This document shows positions 35,560-45,204 of a stretch of DNA of 64,000 nt, piece after piece. Source of the DNA: Bacteroidaceae bacterium (lineage in GTDB: Bacteria > Bacteroidota > Bacteroidia > Bacteroidales > Bacteroidaceae); assembly GCA_902362375.1 (NCBI GenBank), contig CABIVS010000005.1, positions 251,278 through 315,277 on the forward strand, read 5' to 3'. Both the position numbers and the translations under genes were made by a program. The notes beneath the pieces are model-generated. The model saw only the letters and a list, made by a program, of their open reading frames with translations. It was not told where the DNA came from and made no database searches. The number at the start of each line of letters is the position of its first letter. Positions within the stretch are counted from its first letter, which is position 1.

Positions 35560-38493
35560 ATGATAAAACTATGTTCAACCCACGGTCTATTGACAAGCAT
35601 ATTGTTAATAGTATTTTCTTTGATGAGCAATGATGCTATTGCCCAAAAGGCAATAAGAGGTACAGTCCTCGATGAAGCAAATGAACCCATTATCGGTGCC
35701 AGTGTCCTTGTTAAAGGTACAACAAATGGTTCTATTACAGGAGTTGATGGAACCTTCAATGTAAAAGCGAATCCTTCTGATGTATTGGTTATATCTTATG
35801 TAGGTTATGCAACTGTTGAACAACAAGTAGGAAATCAGACACAGCTTGTAATACACCTGCGCGAAGACTCGAAAGTGCTTAATGATGTTGTAGTAATTGG
35901 CTACGGATCCACCACTAAGAAAGAGCTTACAGGATCGGTTACCAGTATGAAGAAAGATGATCTCAATCCCGGAACATTCACCAATGCCATGGGAATGCTG
36001 CAAGGAAAAGTGGCAGGATTACAAATTATCAACCCGAACGGTGCTGATCCGACAGCCAAATATGAAGTATTACTTCGTGGAACAAATACGCTTTCCGCAG
36101 GGCAGGGTCCATTAATTATTATCGATGGAGTGGCAGGTGCAGATATCAGAAATATCAATTTTCAGGAAGTGGAATCTATAGACGTATTAAAAGATGGTTC
36201 GGCAGCTGCTATTTATGGAACAAGAGGTACGAATGGAGTAATCATCGTCACAACCAAACGTGCAAGAAGTGGCAAAACGGAAGTTTCCTATGATGGGCAA
36301 CTCACAGTGGGAGTCGTTTCACGCAGAGCAAAACCTTTATCGGCAAGTGAATACAAATCTATTATCAAGGAGTATCGCCCAGAATTGGAAAGTTATATTT
36401 TTGACAGTGATACCGATTGGTTCAAAGAAATTACGCAAACTCCGTTCAGCCATAAGCACAACTTGTCTATATCCGGAGGTTCCGAGAAGTTCTCACATCA
36501 CACATCTTTCAATTATGAAAAGAGCGATGGCTTGCAAAGGCATAATAGCTCCGAAAAGTTAATGGCACGTACCAATATTCGCCAGTCATTATTAGACAAA
36601 TGGGTCGATTTGGATTATAACCTGAATATCATTCATCGCAAATATAGTCCTTCCTCTACAAGTGCTTTCATGCAGGCATTTACACATAATCCGACAGAAC
36701 CTGTTTACGATGACAGCGATCCGGATGCCGGAGGTTATAGTCGTATCAAAGCAATGGAGTACTATAATCCAGTAGCGATTATAAACGAAAGAAACATGGA
36801 AAGCAAGAATGATAATTATGGTGCAAATATCCGCGCTACTCTAAACATATTGCCAATAAAAGGATTGAAATGGGAAAACTTTGTTTCATACGATAAAGAA
36901 CAATATGAGACACGTGAATATTACACACACTATTATCCAAGCTTAATAGGAACAAACGGACAAGCTTATATTGAAAACTATCAAGAAAATGATACGCAAT
37001 ATGAGTCTACTCTAAACTACGCAAACAACTTTAGAAAACATTCTATCCAGGCATTGCTTGGATATACGTACCAGTATACCTACAGTACATCTGCCTCCAT
37101 GACTAATTCCGGTTTCGACTTCGATGACAACCAGACTCATAACATCGGAACAGGAACCAATCTTACCGAAGGCAAAGCCAGTATGTCATCCAATAAAGAA
37201 GATAATACATATATCGGATTTTTCGGACGGTTCATGTACAACTACGATGATAAGTATCTTTTATCCGCTTCTTTACGTCGTGACGGTTCCAGCCGCTTCG
37301 GTGACAATAATAAGTGGGGATGGTTCCCGGCTGTCAGTGTAGGTTGGCGCATAAATAAGGAAAAGTTTCTCTCGGATGTCAAATGGATCAATGATTTGAA
37401 ATTGAGAGCCGGATACGGTGTGACCGGTAATCAGGATTTCTCAAATTACAAATCTTTGATGATGATGACTACAGCCGGTAAATTCTACTATAATGGTCAA
37501 TGGATAAACACCTATCAACCTGCGAGTAACGCAAATCCTGATTTGAAATGGGAGAAGAAAGCAGAGTTTAACGTCGGTGTTGACATGACCATGTTTAATA
37601 ACCGACTCTCATTCACTTTCGATTATTACAAACGGACTACTTCCAACTTGCTATATGACTACATCGTGCCGACTCCTCCTTATGTATATAATACCCTGTT
37701 CACAAACGTTGGAAAAGTAACCAACGAAGGAGTGGAACTGACAATATCCGGTACACCGTTCAACACCAGAGACTTTACATGGAACACCTCACTTACCGTT
37801 TCGCACAACAAAAACAAATTGGTAAAATTCACCAATGATGAATTCACTAACGGAACATACAAAGTAGGATGGTCTACCAGTGCAGCCTGCTATACTCAAC
37901 GCTTAATAGAAGGACAGTCACTAGGAACTTTCTATGGTCCTATATGGTTGGGAACTGATACAGACGGAAAAGATGTATTGTTAGGACAAAATGCAGAAGG
38001 CTCTGTACCGGAAGAGCAGTGGGAGAAAATCGGCTGTGCTTACCCGGATGCCACTCTTAGCTGGAGCAATACTTTCAGATACAAGAAGTTCGACTTGAGT
38101 TTCTCGCTCCGCGCCTCTATCGGTGGAGAAATTCTAAACAACTACGCCATGGAATATGAAAATCTAAGCAGCATCGGACTTAGAAACATTTCATCCAACT
38201 GGCTGTCACAAACGAATTTCACAAGTACGACCTATAAATATTCCTCCAAATATGTAGAGGATGCCTCTTATTTGAAAATGGATAATATTACTTTCGGATA
38301 TACCTGGGACTTCACATCGAAAATGGTCAAGAGACTAAGACTATCCCTCACGGCACAGAATGTATTCTGCATCACCGGTTATTCCGGCGTCGATCCTGAA
38401 GTAGCCCTTTCCGGACTGGAACCCGGTATGGAAAGTCTAAGTTATTATCCACGTACTACCGAATTTACTTTTGGGGTTAATATAGTATTCTAA
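35560..38493 (+). CDS. SusC/RagA TonB-dependent transporter, PUL 2
   Basis: 977 residues. Signal peptide ending DAIAQ, carboxypeptidase-like domain (about 30-110, IRGTVLDEANEPIIGASVLVKG), TonB box and plug (DVVVIGYGSTTKKELTGSV, GPLIIIDGVAG, VLKDGSAAAIYGTRG, GVIIVTTK) and a barrel ending TEFTFGVNIVF. It has no STN domain, which fits control by LacI instead of an ECF sigma/FecR pair. It pairs with the SusD encoded 14 bp downstream. Confidence 0.96.
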   Translation: MIKLCSTHGLLTSILLIVFSLMSNDAIAQKAIRGTVLDEANEPIIGASVLVKGTTNGSITGVDGTFNVKANPSDVLVISYVGYATVEQQVGNQTQLVIHLREDSKVLNDVVVIGYGSTTKKELTGSVTSMKKDDLNPGTFTNAMGMLQGKVAGLQIINPNGADPTAKYEVLLRGTNTLSAGQGPLIIIDGVAGADIRNINFQEVESIDVLKDGSAAAIYGTRGTNGVIIVTTKRARSGKTEVSYDGQLTVGVVSRRAKPLSASEYKSIIKEYRPELESYIFDSDTDWFKEITQTPFSHKHNLSISGGSEKFSHHTSFNYEKSDGLQRHNSSEKLMARTNIRQSLLDKWVDLDYNLNIIHRKYSPSSTSAFMQAFTHNPTEPVYDDSDPDAGGYSRIKAMEYYNPVAIINERNMESKNDNYGANIRATLNILPIKGLKWENFVSYDKEQYETREYYTHYYPSLIGTNGQAYIENYQENDTQYESTLNYANNFRKHSIQALLGYTYQYTYSTSASMTNSGFDFDDNQTHNIGTGTNLTEGKASMSSNKEDNTYIGFFGRFMYNYDDKYLLSASLRRDGSSRFGDNNKWGWFPAVSVGWRINKEKFLSDVKWINDLKLRAGYGVTGNQDFSNYKSLMMMTTAGKFYYNGQWINTYQPASNANPDLKWEKKAEFNVGVDMTMFNNRLSFTFDYYKRTTSNLLYDYIVPTPPYVYNTLFTNVGKVTNEGVELTISGTPFNTRDFTWNTSLTVSHNKNKLVKFTNDEFTNGTYKVGWSTSAACYTQRLIEGQSLGTFYGPIWLGTDTDGKDVLLGQNAEGSVPEEQWEKIGCAYPDATLSWSNTFRYKKFDLSFSLRASIGGEILNNYAMEYENLSSIGLRNISSNWLSQTNFTSTTYKYSSKYVEDASYLKMDNITFGYTWDFTSKMVKRLRLSLTAQNVFCITGYSGVDPEVALSGLEPGMESLSYYPRTTEFTFGVNIVF

Positions 38494-38507
38494 AAACCAC
38501 GATTACC

Positions 38508-40037
38508 ATGAAAAAGACAAATATAATATTAAGTTTCGTTATCTGTATATTATCATACGGATGTACCGATCTCGGCGAAACAGTCTACACAGGAGTAGCT
38601 ATGAATGACTTCTTTAAGAATGAGAAAGAGCTAGTAGCCAACGCAGGTAGAGCGTATACGAAATTACAAGGTTACAATTCCGAACAAAGTCTATGGACAC
38701 TACTTTTACAAGCCTCTGATGAATGTGCCGTTCCAGCTTGTGGTGGTTCCTGGTACAGTAACGGACGTTATGAAGAAATCCAAACGAATAAGATTCCACC
38801 TGCAAACAAATTATTGACAAAAGGTTGGAACTGGATATTTAATGGCATTGCCGCATGTAATGAAATTATTTACGAAACGGAACTGTCGCCTATCCAATTT
38901 GAAGGAAAAGAGAAGATTGTAGCTGAAATGAAAATATTGCGTGCTTTCTACTATTATCAGGCTATTTCTTGTTGGGGTAACGTTCCTTTTACAACTGACT
39001 ATACAGAAACCGGATATCCGGAGCAAAAAAGTAGAGAATATATTTTCAACTACCTGGAAAAAGAAATTAATGACAATATCGAATTTCTGGACAGAGAACC
39101 TTCGGACACTAATTACGGACGGGCTACACAAGCGGCCGCTTATTGTATTCTCGCGAAAATGTATCTGAATGCAGAAGCATGGTTCGGAACTCCTATGTAC
39201 GACAAGGCAGAAAAAGCTTGCAAAGATATTATGGATATAAATGCTTACAGCATTGAAGATTCCTATTCTACCAACTTTGACATTAAAAATGAAGATTCCA
39301 AAGAGAACATTTTTGTGATCCTCTATGACAGAGTATATACTAGCGGTGACAGCAATTCATTTTATCTGCATACGCTGACACTGGAAGCTGCATCACAAGC
39401 AACATTTAATATTCCGGCAGCTCCGTGGTCAGGTTTCCTCTGCCAACCGGACTTCTTCAAAACATACGATGAAAAGGATCTTCGCAGAAGCCAAAGTTGG
39501 CTATATGGTCCGCAGGTAGACTTAAGCGGAAAAGCTCTTGGGTTCGAATATACTCCTGACTTCCCCGAGGAAAAATATTATAATAGCAACGGAGGACGTA
39601 GAACATACGACGGTGCACGTTGCTGGAAATGGCATTATCAGACTGACGGTTCTTTAAAAGAATATACAGTCAGCATGGACAACGATTTCGCTATTTTCCG
39701 TTATGCCGATGTTGTATTAATGTATGTGGAAGCTTTGGTACGACAAAACAGAGCCAGTGAAGCCGTTCAACTGGCAGACTTTAAGAAAATTCGTACAAGA
39801 GCCAATCTTGACGCATATACCACGAGCCAGTTGACAGTCGATGAACTTTATGCAGAACGAGGCAGAGAACTGGCATGGGAAGGATGGCGCCATGAAGACA
39901 TGATACGTTTCGGAAAATATTTGAAGAAATATTGGGCACATCCCGATCAAAGTTCAGAAACCTTTAGAAATGTATTCCCCATTCCTACGGATATATTGAA
40001 CGCAAATCCGAAATTATCTCAAAACAAAGATTATTAA
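38508..40037 (+). CDS. SusD-family outer-membrane lipoprotein, PUL 2
   Basis: 509 residues. SPII signal MKKTNIILSFVICILSYGC followed by TDLGETVYTG. C-terminal ELYAERGRELAWEGWRHEDMIRFGKY and NVFPIPTDILNANPKLSQN are SusD family signatures. Surface binder/lid for the SusC above. Confidence 0.95.
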   Translation: MKKTNIILSFVICILSYGCTDLGETVYTGVAMNDFFKNEKELVANAGRAYTKLQGYNSEQSLWTLLLQASDECAVPACGGSWYSNGRYEEIQTNKIPPANKLLTKGWNWIFNGIAACNEIIYETELSPIQFEGKEKIVAEMKILRAFYYYQAISCWGNVPFTTDYTETGYPEQKSREYIFNYLEKEINDNIEFLDREPSDTNYGRATQAAAYCILAKMYLNAEAWFGTPMYDKAEKACKDIMDINAYSIEDSYSTNFDIKNEDSKENIFVILYDRVYTSGDSNSFYLHTLTLEAASQATFNIPAAPWSGFLCQPDFFKTYDEKDLRRSQSWLYGPQVDLSGKALGFEYTPDFPEEKYYNSNGGRRTYDGARCWKWHYQTDGSLKEYTVSMDNDFAIFRYADVVLMYVEALVRQNRASEAVQLADFKKIRTRANLDAYTTSQLTVDELYAERGRELAWEGWRHEDMIRFGKYLKKYWAHPDQSSETFRNVFPIPTDILNANPKLSQNKDY

Positions 40038-40056
40038 CTACAACATCCTGATAAGT

Positions 40057-42021
40057 ATGAAAAAACCAATTATCTTTTTATTTGTATTAATCACCAACAT
40101 CTTATTTATCTCTGCACAGAAAATTTCAAAAGCAGAGTTAAAAGATAAGATAGCCGGAGCCTGGATCGGGCAAATGGTAGGAAACATATATGGACTTCCT
40201 TTCGAAAACAAGTTTGTAGATGAACCGGCTCCCGAATCCAGATTTCCATTCGGTTACACCAAAAACATAGATAAATTACAGCAGTATAATGGTGCATTTT
40301 CTGATGATGATACGGATGTTGAGTATATATATTTGCTATTAATGGAGAAATATGGTGTAGAACCGACTTATGCCAATATGCGTGAAGGCTGGATGTACCA
40401 TATCCGCGATCGTGTATGGTTGGCTAACAGGGCAGCACTCGGATTAATGCATCTCGGATTTACCCCTCCGTTCACTGGTGATGAAAATCTAAATCCTCAT
40501 TGGTATCAAATCGACCCTCAATTGATTAATGAAATATGGGCGTATACAGCACCAGGCATGATCTCGTATGCTGCAGGAAAAAGTGACTGGGCAGCCCGTA
40601 TCACAAGTGATTCGTGGGCTGTATCCCCCACTGTCCTATACGGTGCAATGTATGCTGATGCCTTTTTCTGCAAAGATATCCGCAAGCTCATTACACGAGC
40701 CCTGAAAGAACTGCCTGCTAATGACAGATATGCAATAGCTGTAAAAGAGATGCTCGCTTTATACGACAAGTATCCCAAGGATTGGGTAAAAGCACGTCAA
40801 ATCATGGCTAAGAAATACTATATAGACGAACCGGCCATGACAAAAACAATCTGGAATGCCAATCTGAACGGATTATGCGGAATTTTGGCCATGCTGTACG
40901 GTGAAGGAGATTTCCAACGGACATTGGATTTAAGTTGCGCAATGGGATTTGACTGCGATAATCAAGCAGCTACCATTTCCGGACTTCTGGGAGTAATGTA
41001 CGGTGCAAAGTCACTTCCCGAAAGTCTGACCAAACCTATCGAAGGATGGGAAAAGCCGTTCAACGACCGATATATCAATATCACCCGATTTGATATGCCT
41101 GACGCTTCTATTGAAGACATGATTGAACGGACCTACAACAAGGCAATCGAACTAGTTTGCGCAAAAGGAGGAAAAGTAAAAGGTGACATGGTATATGTGA
41201 ATCCAAAAGCACAATTCATCCCTCCTTTGGAATTCTGTGTCGGTCCAAACCCGGATTTGGAAATCGGACAGCCTACGGATTATTCATTTGCCTGCAGGAC
41301 AAATGCAAATTTCAAATGGGACTTGGTAAAGGGTAAACTTCCGGCAGGGGTTACATTCCAGAATGGTAAATTGGCAGGAACTCCTACAGAAGCTGGCAAA
41401 TTCCCGATTACCCTTCAGTTAAGTGCCAATAACAAAAACGCAATCACTAAAGACTTTGAGTTATTGGTAAAAACTAAGAATATTGCCTCCAAAGCCGACA
41501 CTATTTACGCTAATATCCGTAAACTGAACGAGGAAGTTCTCGATTCTTGTTGGATTACTTTTGGAAAACCGATGTACGCAACCAATGTGGAAGTAATTAA
41601 CGATGGGGTCAAAGATGGCGTAGGCTCTGTATTTTATTCATTGGCCGCTAAAAGCAACCTGCCCAAAATAGACTATTTCGGATATGGCTGGAAAGAGGAG
41701 CATACTATCAATATGGTTGTTTTGGACATGGGTTGCCTGGAGGAATTCGGAGGGTGGTTTACTTCTCTAAGCATCCAGTATCTTGGAAATGACGGACATT
41801 GGTATGATGCAGGCAAATTCAAATCAACTCCGGCACTACCTGAAACTGATATTGTATTTTTTCAGCCTCCCTTTGCACAATATGTTTTAGAATTTCCGGC
41901 AGTCAAAACCAAGGGAATACGCGTACTAATGGATGCCAAGATACAAGAACACTGGCATAAATACACAAAGAATGTATCCTCATTCATCTCTATTACCGAA
42001 TTGGGAGTTTATGAGAAATAA
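40057..42021 (+). CDS. Secreted ADP-ribosylglycohydrolase-family protein 1 with Ig-like and C-terminal domains
   Basis: 654 residues, signal peptide ending FISAQ. N-terminal ADP-ribosylglycohydrolase (ARH) fold: IAGAWIGQMVGNIYGLP (about 29-45), FSDDDTDVEY (about 81-90) and GFDCDNQAATISGLLGVMYG (about 297-316), which supply the two Asp clusters that bind Mg in this family. Residues about 395-470 resemble a putative Ig domain (KLPAGVTFQNGKLAGTPTEAGKFPITLQL). The last 150 residues look like a beta-sandwich ligand-binding module. The first motif keeps an acidic cluster; the second is DCDN in place of the canonical DTDT. Likely role: releasing ribose or a ribosyl unit from a conjugate. Confidence 0.88.
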   Translation: MKKPIIFLFVLITNILFISAQKISKAELKDKIAGAWIGQMVGNIYGLPFENKFVDEPAPESRFPFGYTKNIDKLQQYNGAFSDDDTDVEYIYLLLMEKYGVEPTYANMREGWMYHIRDRVWLANRAALGLMHLGFTPPFTGDENLNPHWYQIDPQLINEIWAYTAPGMISYAAGKSDWAARITSDSWAVSPTVLYGAMYADAFFCKDIRKLITRALKELPANDRYAIAVKEMLALYDKYPKDWVKARQIMAKKYYIDEPAMTKTIWNANLNGLCGILAMLYGEGDFQRTLDLSCAMGFDCDNQAATISGLLGVMYGAKSLPESLTKPIEGWEKPFNDRYINITRFDMPDASIEDMIERTYNKAIELVCAKGGKVKGDMVYVNPKAQFIPPLEFCVGPNPDLEIGQPTDYSFACRTNANFKWDLVKGKLPAGVTFQNGKLAGTPTEAGKFPITLQLSANNKNAITKDFELLVKTKNIASKADTIYANIRKLNEEVLDSCWITFGKPMYATNVEVINDGVKDGVGSVFYSLAAKSNLPKIDYFGYGWKEEHTINMVVLDMGCLEEFGGWFTSLSIQYLGNDGHWYDAGKFKSTPALPETDIVFFQPPFAQYVLEFPAVKTKGIRVLMDAKIQEHWHKYTKNVSSFISITELGVYEK

Positions 42022-42031
42022 AGAAAGAAAA

Positions 42032-43639
42032 ATGAAGAAAATAATTACTATATGTATCATAGGGTTTTTCGCTCTCAACGTACAAGCCCAACCTGTAAGG
42101 ACTTTAAAATTATCTGATAAAGAACTTTTGGATAAGATTAAAGGTGGATGGGCAGGACAAACCATTGGTGTTGTTTTCGGAGCACCAACGGAGTTTAAGT
42201 TCACGGGAACGTACATCCAAGACTACCAACCGATTCCGTGGGCGGAAGACTACGTAAAATATTGGTGGAAAAAGAAACCCGGACTGTTCGACGATATTTA
42301 TAACGATTGCACGTTTGTCGAAGCGTTCAATGAGCTCGGTCTGGATTGTTCACAAGAAGAGCTTGCCAAAAGATTCGCATTTGCAGATTATCACCTGGCT
42401 CATGCCAATCAAGCAGGCAGATATAATATCCGTCAAGGCATCATGCCGCCAGCTTCCGGTCATTGGCTGAATAACCCACATGCAGACGATCTGGATTTCC
42501 AGATTGAAGCAGACTTTATCGGCCTGATGGCGCCAGCAATGCTACCGGAGGCATTGGATATCGCTTCAAGAGTAGGTCACATCATGAATAGTGGTGATGG
42601 TTTTTATGGTGGTGCTTTCGTAGCAGCTCTCTACAGTTCTGCTTTCTATGAACAGAGCCCTGAAGCAATTCTAAGGACCGCAATCTCTGTCATTCCTAAA
42701 GAAAGCACATTCCATCAATGTATTCAGGATGTAATCAATTTCCATTCTTTGCATCCGGACAACTGGAAAAATTGTTGGTACTTTCTACAAGAAAAATGGA
42801 ACTGTGATGTAGGGTGTCCAAAAGGTGTATTTCTTAACTTTAACATTGACGCCAAGCTCAATTCCGCTTTCGTGGCATTAGCTATGCTTTATGGTCAAGG
42901 AGATTTTACTAATTCCATCGATATTGCAGCACGCTGTGGACAAGACTCTGACTGTAACCCATCTACAGTTGGCGGTGTACTCGGGGTCATGTATGGCTAT
43001 GACAACATCCCCTCATTCTGGCTGAATCCCCTGAAAGAAGTAGAAGATCTCACATTTGAAGGAACCGATATGTCCCTGGCTAAAGCCTACAACATGAGTT
43101 TTGAACAAGCCAAACAGCTTATAGTCAAAACAGGTGGTACTGTATCTAGTGGAGAAGTAGAAATTCCAATCAGAAAAGCAGACGTCCTTCCTCTAGAACA
43201 AAATTTTGAAAATACCTACCCACTTTACAGGGAGCGCAAAGACTGTTTCCTGACAGATACGTTCGAATTCGATTTCAATGGCAATGGATTTGTTATCTGG
43301 GGAAATATATGCTGCACAAGAAATATTACTCCAGATTATATCAATCGTGTGTCTACACGCCACATTGGTTCCGAGGTCTTTGGATTAGCAGAGCCTAATG
43401 ATTCCTATGTTGCTAAAGTTGAAATATGGATAGATGGAGAACTGGATCATGTAGCAGCATTACCCATGAAAAACACGGATCGGAAAGTAGAACCAGCCTG
43501 GAAATACCTCATGAAAGAAGGAAGACACCACGTAAAAATGAAATGGTTGAACCGTAAGAAAGACTATATTATTCGTATCAACGACATAATGTATTATTCA
43601 GAGAAAAAAGAACATGATAGATTTTACTTTAATAAATAA
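42032..43639 (+). CDS. Secreted ADP-ribosylglycohydrolase-family protein 2
   Basis: 535 residues from ATG 42032 (MKKIITICIIGFFALNVQAQ, a good signal peptide; the frame is open further upstream but would overlap the previous gene). ARH motifs: IKGGWAGQTIGVVFGAP (about 30-46), LFDDIYNDCTFVEAF (about 86-100) and CGQDSDCNPSTVGGVLGVMYG (about 302-322). The usual TDDT becomes FDDIYND, and DTDT becomes DSDC. A C-terminal domain of about 140 residues (FEFDFNGNGFVIWG...) looks like a carbohydrate-binding beta-sandwich. Closely related to the next gene, so the pair is a recent duplication. Confidence 0.87.
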   Translation: MKKIITICIIGFFALNVQAQPVRTLKLSDKELLDKIKGGWAGQTIGVVFGAPTEFKFTGTYIQDYQPIPWAEDYVKYWWKKKPGLFDDIYNDCTFVEAFNELGLDCSQEELAKRFAFADYHLAHANQAGRYNIRQGIMPPASGHWLNNPHADDLDFQIEADFIGLMAPAMLPEALDIASRVGHIMNSGDGFYGGAFVAALYSSAFYEQSPEAILRTAISVIPKESTFHQCIQDVINFHSLHPDNWKNCWYFLQEKWNCDVGCPKGVFLNFNIDAKLNSAFVALAMLYGQGDFTNSIDIAARCGQDSDCNPSTVGGVLGVMYGYDNIPSFWLNPLKEVEDLTFEGTDMSLAKAYNMSFEQAKQLIVKTGGTVSSGEVEIPIRKADVLPLEQNFENTYPLYRERKDCFLTDTFEFDFNGNGFVIWGNICCTRNITPDYINRVSTRHIGSEVFGLAEPNDSYVAKVEIWIDGELDHVAALPMKNTDRKVEPAWKYLMKEGRHHVKMKWLNRKKDYIIRINDIMYYSEKKEHDRFYFNK

Positions 43640-43645
43640 GTTAAG

Positions 43646-45193
43646 ATGAAAAAAGTCCTGATTAACATGATTCTACTACTTGCTTTCTCCATATCGGGAA
43701 CGGCACAAATAGAATATGGAAAAACAGTTGAAATAAGCAAAGATGTACTGCTCGACAAGATTAAAGGAGGTTGGGCCGGACAAACAATCGGATGCACTTA
43801 TGGCGGTCCCACAGAGTTCAAATACAGAGGAGCGATCATCCATGAGAAAATTCCAATTATCTGGTATGACGACTATTGCAAAGACATCTTTGCGGAAGAT
43901 CCCGGATTGTATGATGATGTATATATGGATCTCACTTTTCTGGAAGTTATGCAGAAAGAAGGAATAAATGCTCCTGCCGAATCATTCGCCAAAGCCTTTG
44001 CAAATGCAGATTACAAACTATGGCATGCCAACCAGGCAGCTAGATACAATATATTACATGGCATTATGCCACCAGCATCCGGACACTGGAAAAACAACCC
44101 GCACGCTGACGATATTGATTTCCAGATTGAAGCAGACTTCATTGGAATGATATGCCCGGGAATGGTAAATACCGCATCTGATTTTTCCGACAGGATAGGA
44201 CATATCATGAACTACGGCGACGGATGGTATGGAGGTGTATATATGGGAGCAATGTATGCACTAGCTTATGTTAACAACGATATTTATACCATTGTCACAG
44301 AAGCCCTCAAAACTATTCCTGAACAAAGCAAATTCCACCATTGCATCACAGACGTAATTAAGTATTGGAAACAATATCCGGATGATTGGCGTAAATGCTG
44401 GTTGGAAATAGAAAACCGTCATGCTTTTGAGATCGGCTGTCCGGAAGGAGTATTCAATGCATTTAATATTGACGCCACGATCAATGCAGCCTACTGCGTT
44501 ATGGGACTGTTATATGGTAATGGTGACTTTTTCAAAACAATGGATATAGCAACTCGCTGTGGGCAAGATTCCGACTGTAATCCGGCGACTGCTGCAGGAA
44601 TCCTTGGAGTCATACAAGGCTACAAAGCTATCCCCGAATACTGGAAACCAGCACTAGAAAGATGTGAAAATATAAAATTTCCATACACTGACATCTCTTT
44701 AAGCTCTGTTTATGATATCAATCTCAAATTATTGAGCGATGTACTAAAAGCAAATGGAGGTAAAGTGAAAGGAGATAAATACTACACCACAATCCAAAAG
44801 CCAAAGACCGTAGCATGGGAAGTTTCGTTCGAAGGTCTATATCCTTCTGAAAGAAGAGTCATCAAATATGACCTTGGTACAGAAAAGACCTTTGAATTCA
44901 ACGGCAAAGGCGTTGTTCTAATGGGACTAATCAGGCAGGATATTAAAGATAATAATGATAACTACATCGCCATTTTAGAGGCTTACATTGACGGAAAAAA
45001 AATAGAAACGATAGAAATGCCTTACGACTATATAAAAAGAAAGTACGATATTTTCTATAACTACGATTTAGAGGAAGGACCTCACAAGCTGGTCATCAAA
45101 TGGATCAACCCGAACGAAAAATATGCTGTTCAGTGTAAAGACATGGTGGTTTATTCATCCACACCGGCAGAGCCTATCAATCCTTATAAATAA
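43646..45193 (+). CDS. Secreted ADP-ribosylglycohydrolase-family protein 3
   Basis: 515 residues with signal peptide ending ISGTAQ. Same layout as protein 2: IKGGWAGQTIGCTYGGP, LYDDVYMDLTFLEVM (about 88-102), CGQDSDCNPATAAGILGVIQG (about 305-325), then a C-terminal beta-rich domain (EKTFEFNGKGVVLMG). Shared blocks such as NQAxRYNIxxGIMPPASGHWxNNPHADDxDFQIEADFIG show that proteins 2 and 3 are paralogues. It starts 6 bp after the previous stop. Confidence 0.87.
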   Translation: MKKVLINMILLLAFSISGTAQIEYGKTVEISKDVLLDKIKGGWAGQTIGCTYGGPTEFKYRGAIIHEKIPIIWYDDYCKDIFAEDPGLYDDVYMDLTFLEVMQKEGINAPAESFAKAFANADYKLWHANQAARYNILHGIMPPASGHWKNNPHADDIDFQIEADFIGMICPGMVNTASDFSDRIGHIMNYGDGWYGGVYMGAMYALAYVNNDIYTIVTEALKTIPEQSKFHHCITDVIKYWKQYPDDWRKCWLEIENRHAFEIGCPEGVFNAFNIDATINAAYCVMGLLYGNGDFFKTMDIATRCGQDSDCNPATAAGILGVIQGYKAIPEYWKPALERCENIKFPYTDISLSSVYDINLKLLSDVLKANGGKVKGDKYYTTIQKPKTVAWEVSFEGLYPSERRVIKYDLGTEKTFEFNGKGVVLMGLIRQDIKDNNDNYIAILEAYIDGKKIETIEMPYDYIKRKYDIFYNYDLEEGPHKLVIKWINPNEKYAVQCKDMVVYSSTPAEPINPYK

Positions 45194-45204
45194 AAGAAAA
45201 AGCT

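Noticed and set aside
41933..42031. Earlier start for ADP-ribosylglycohydrolase-family protein 2
   Set aside because: It would overlap the previous gene and bury the clear signal peptide that begins at 42032.
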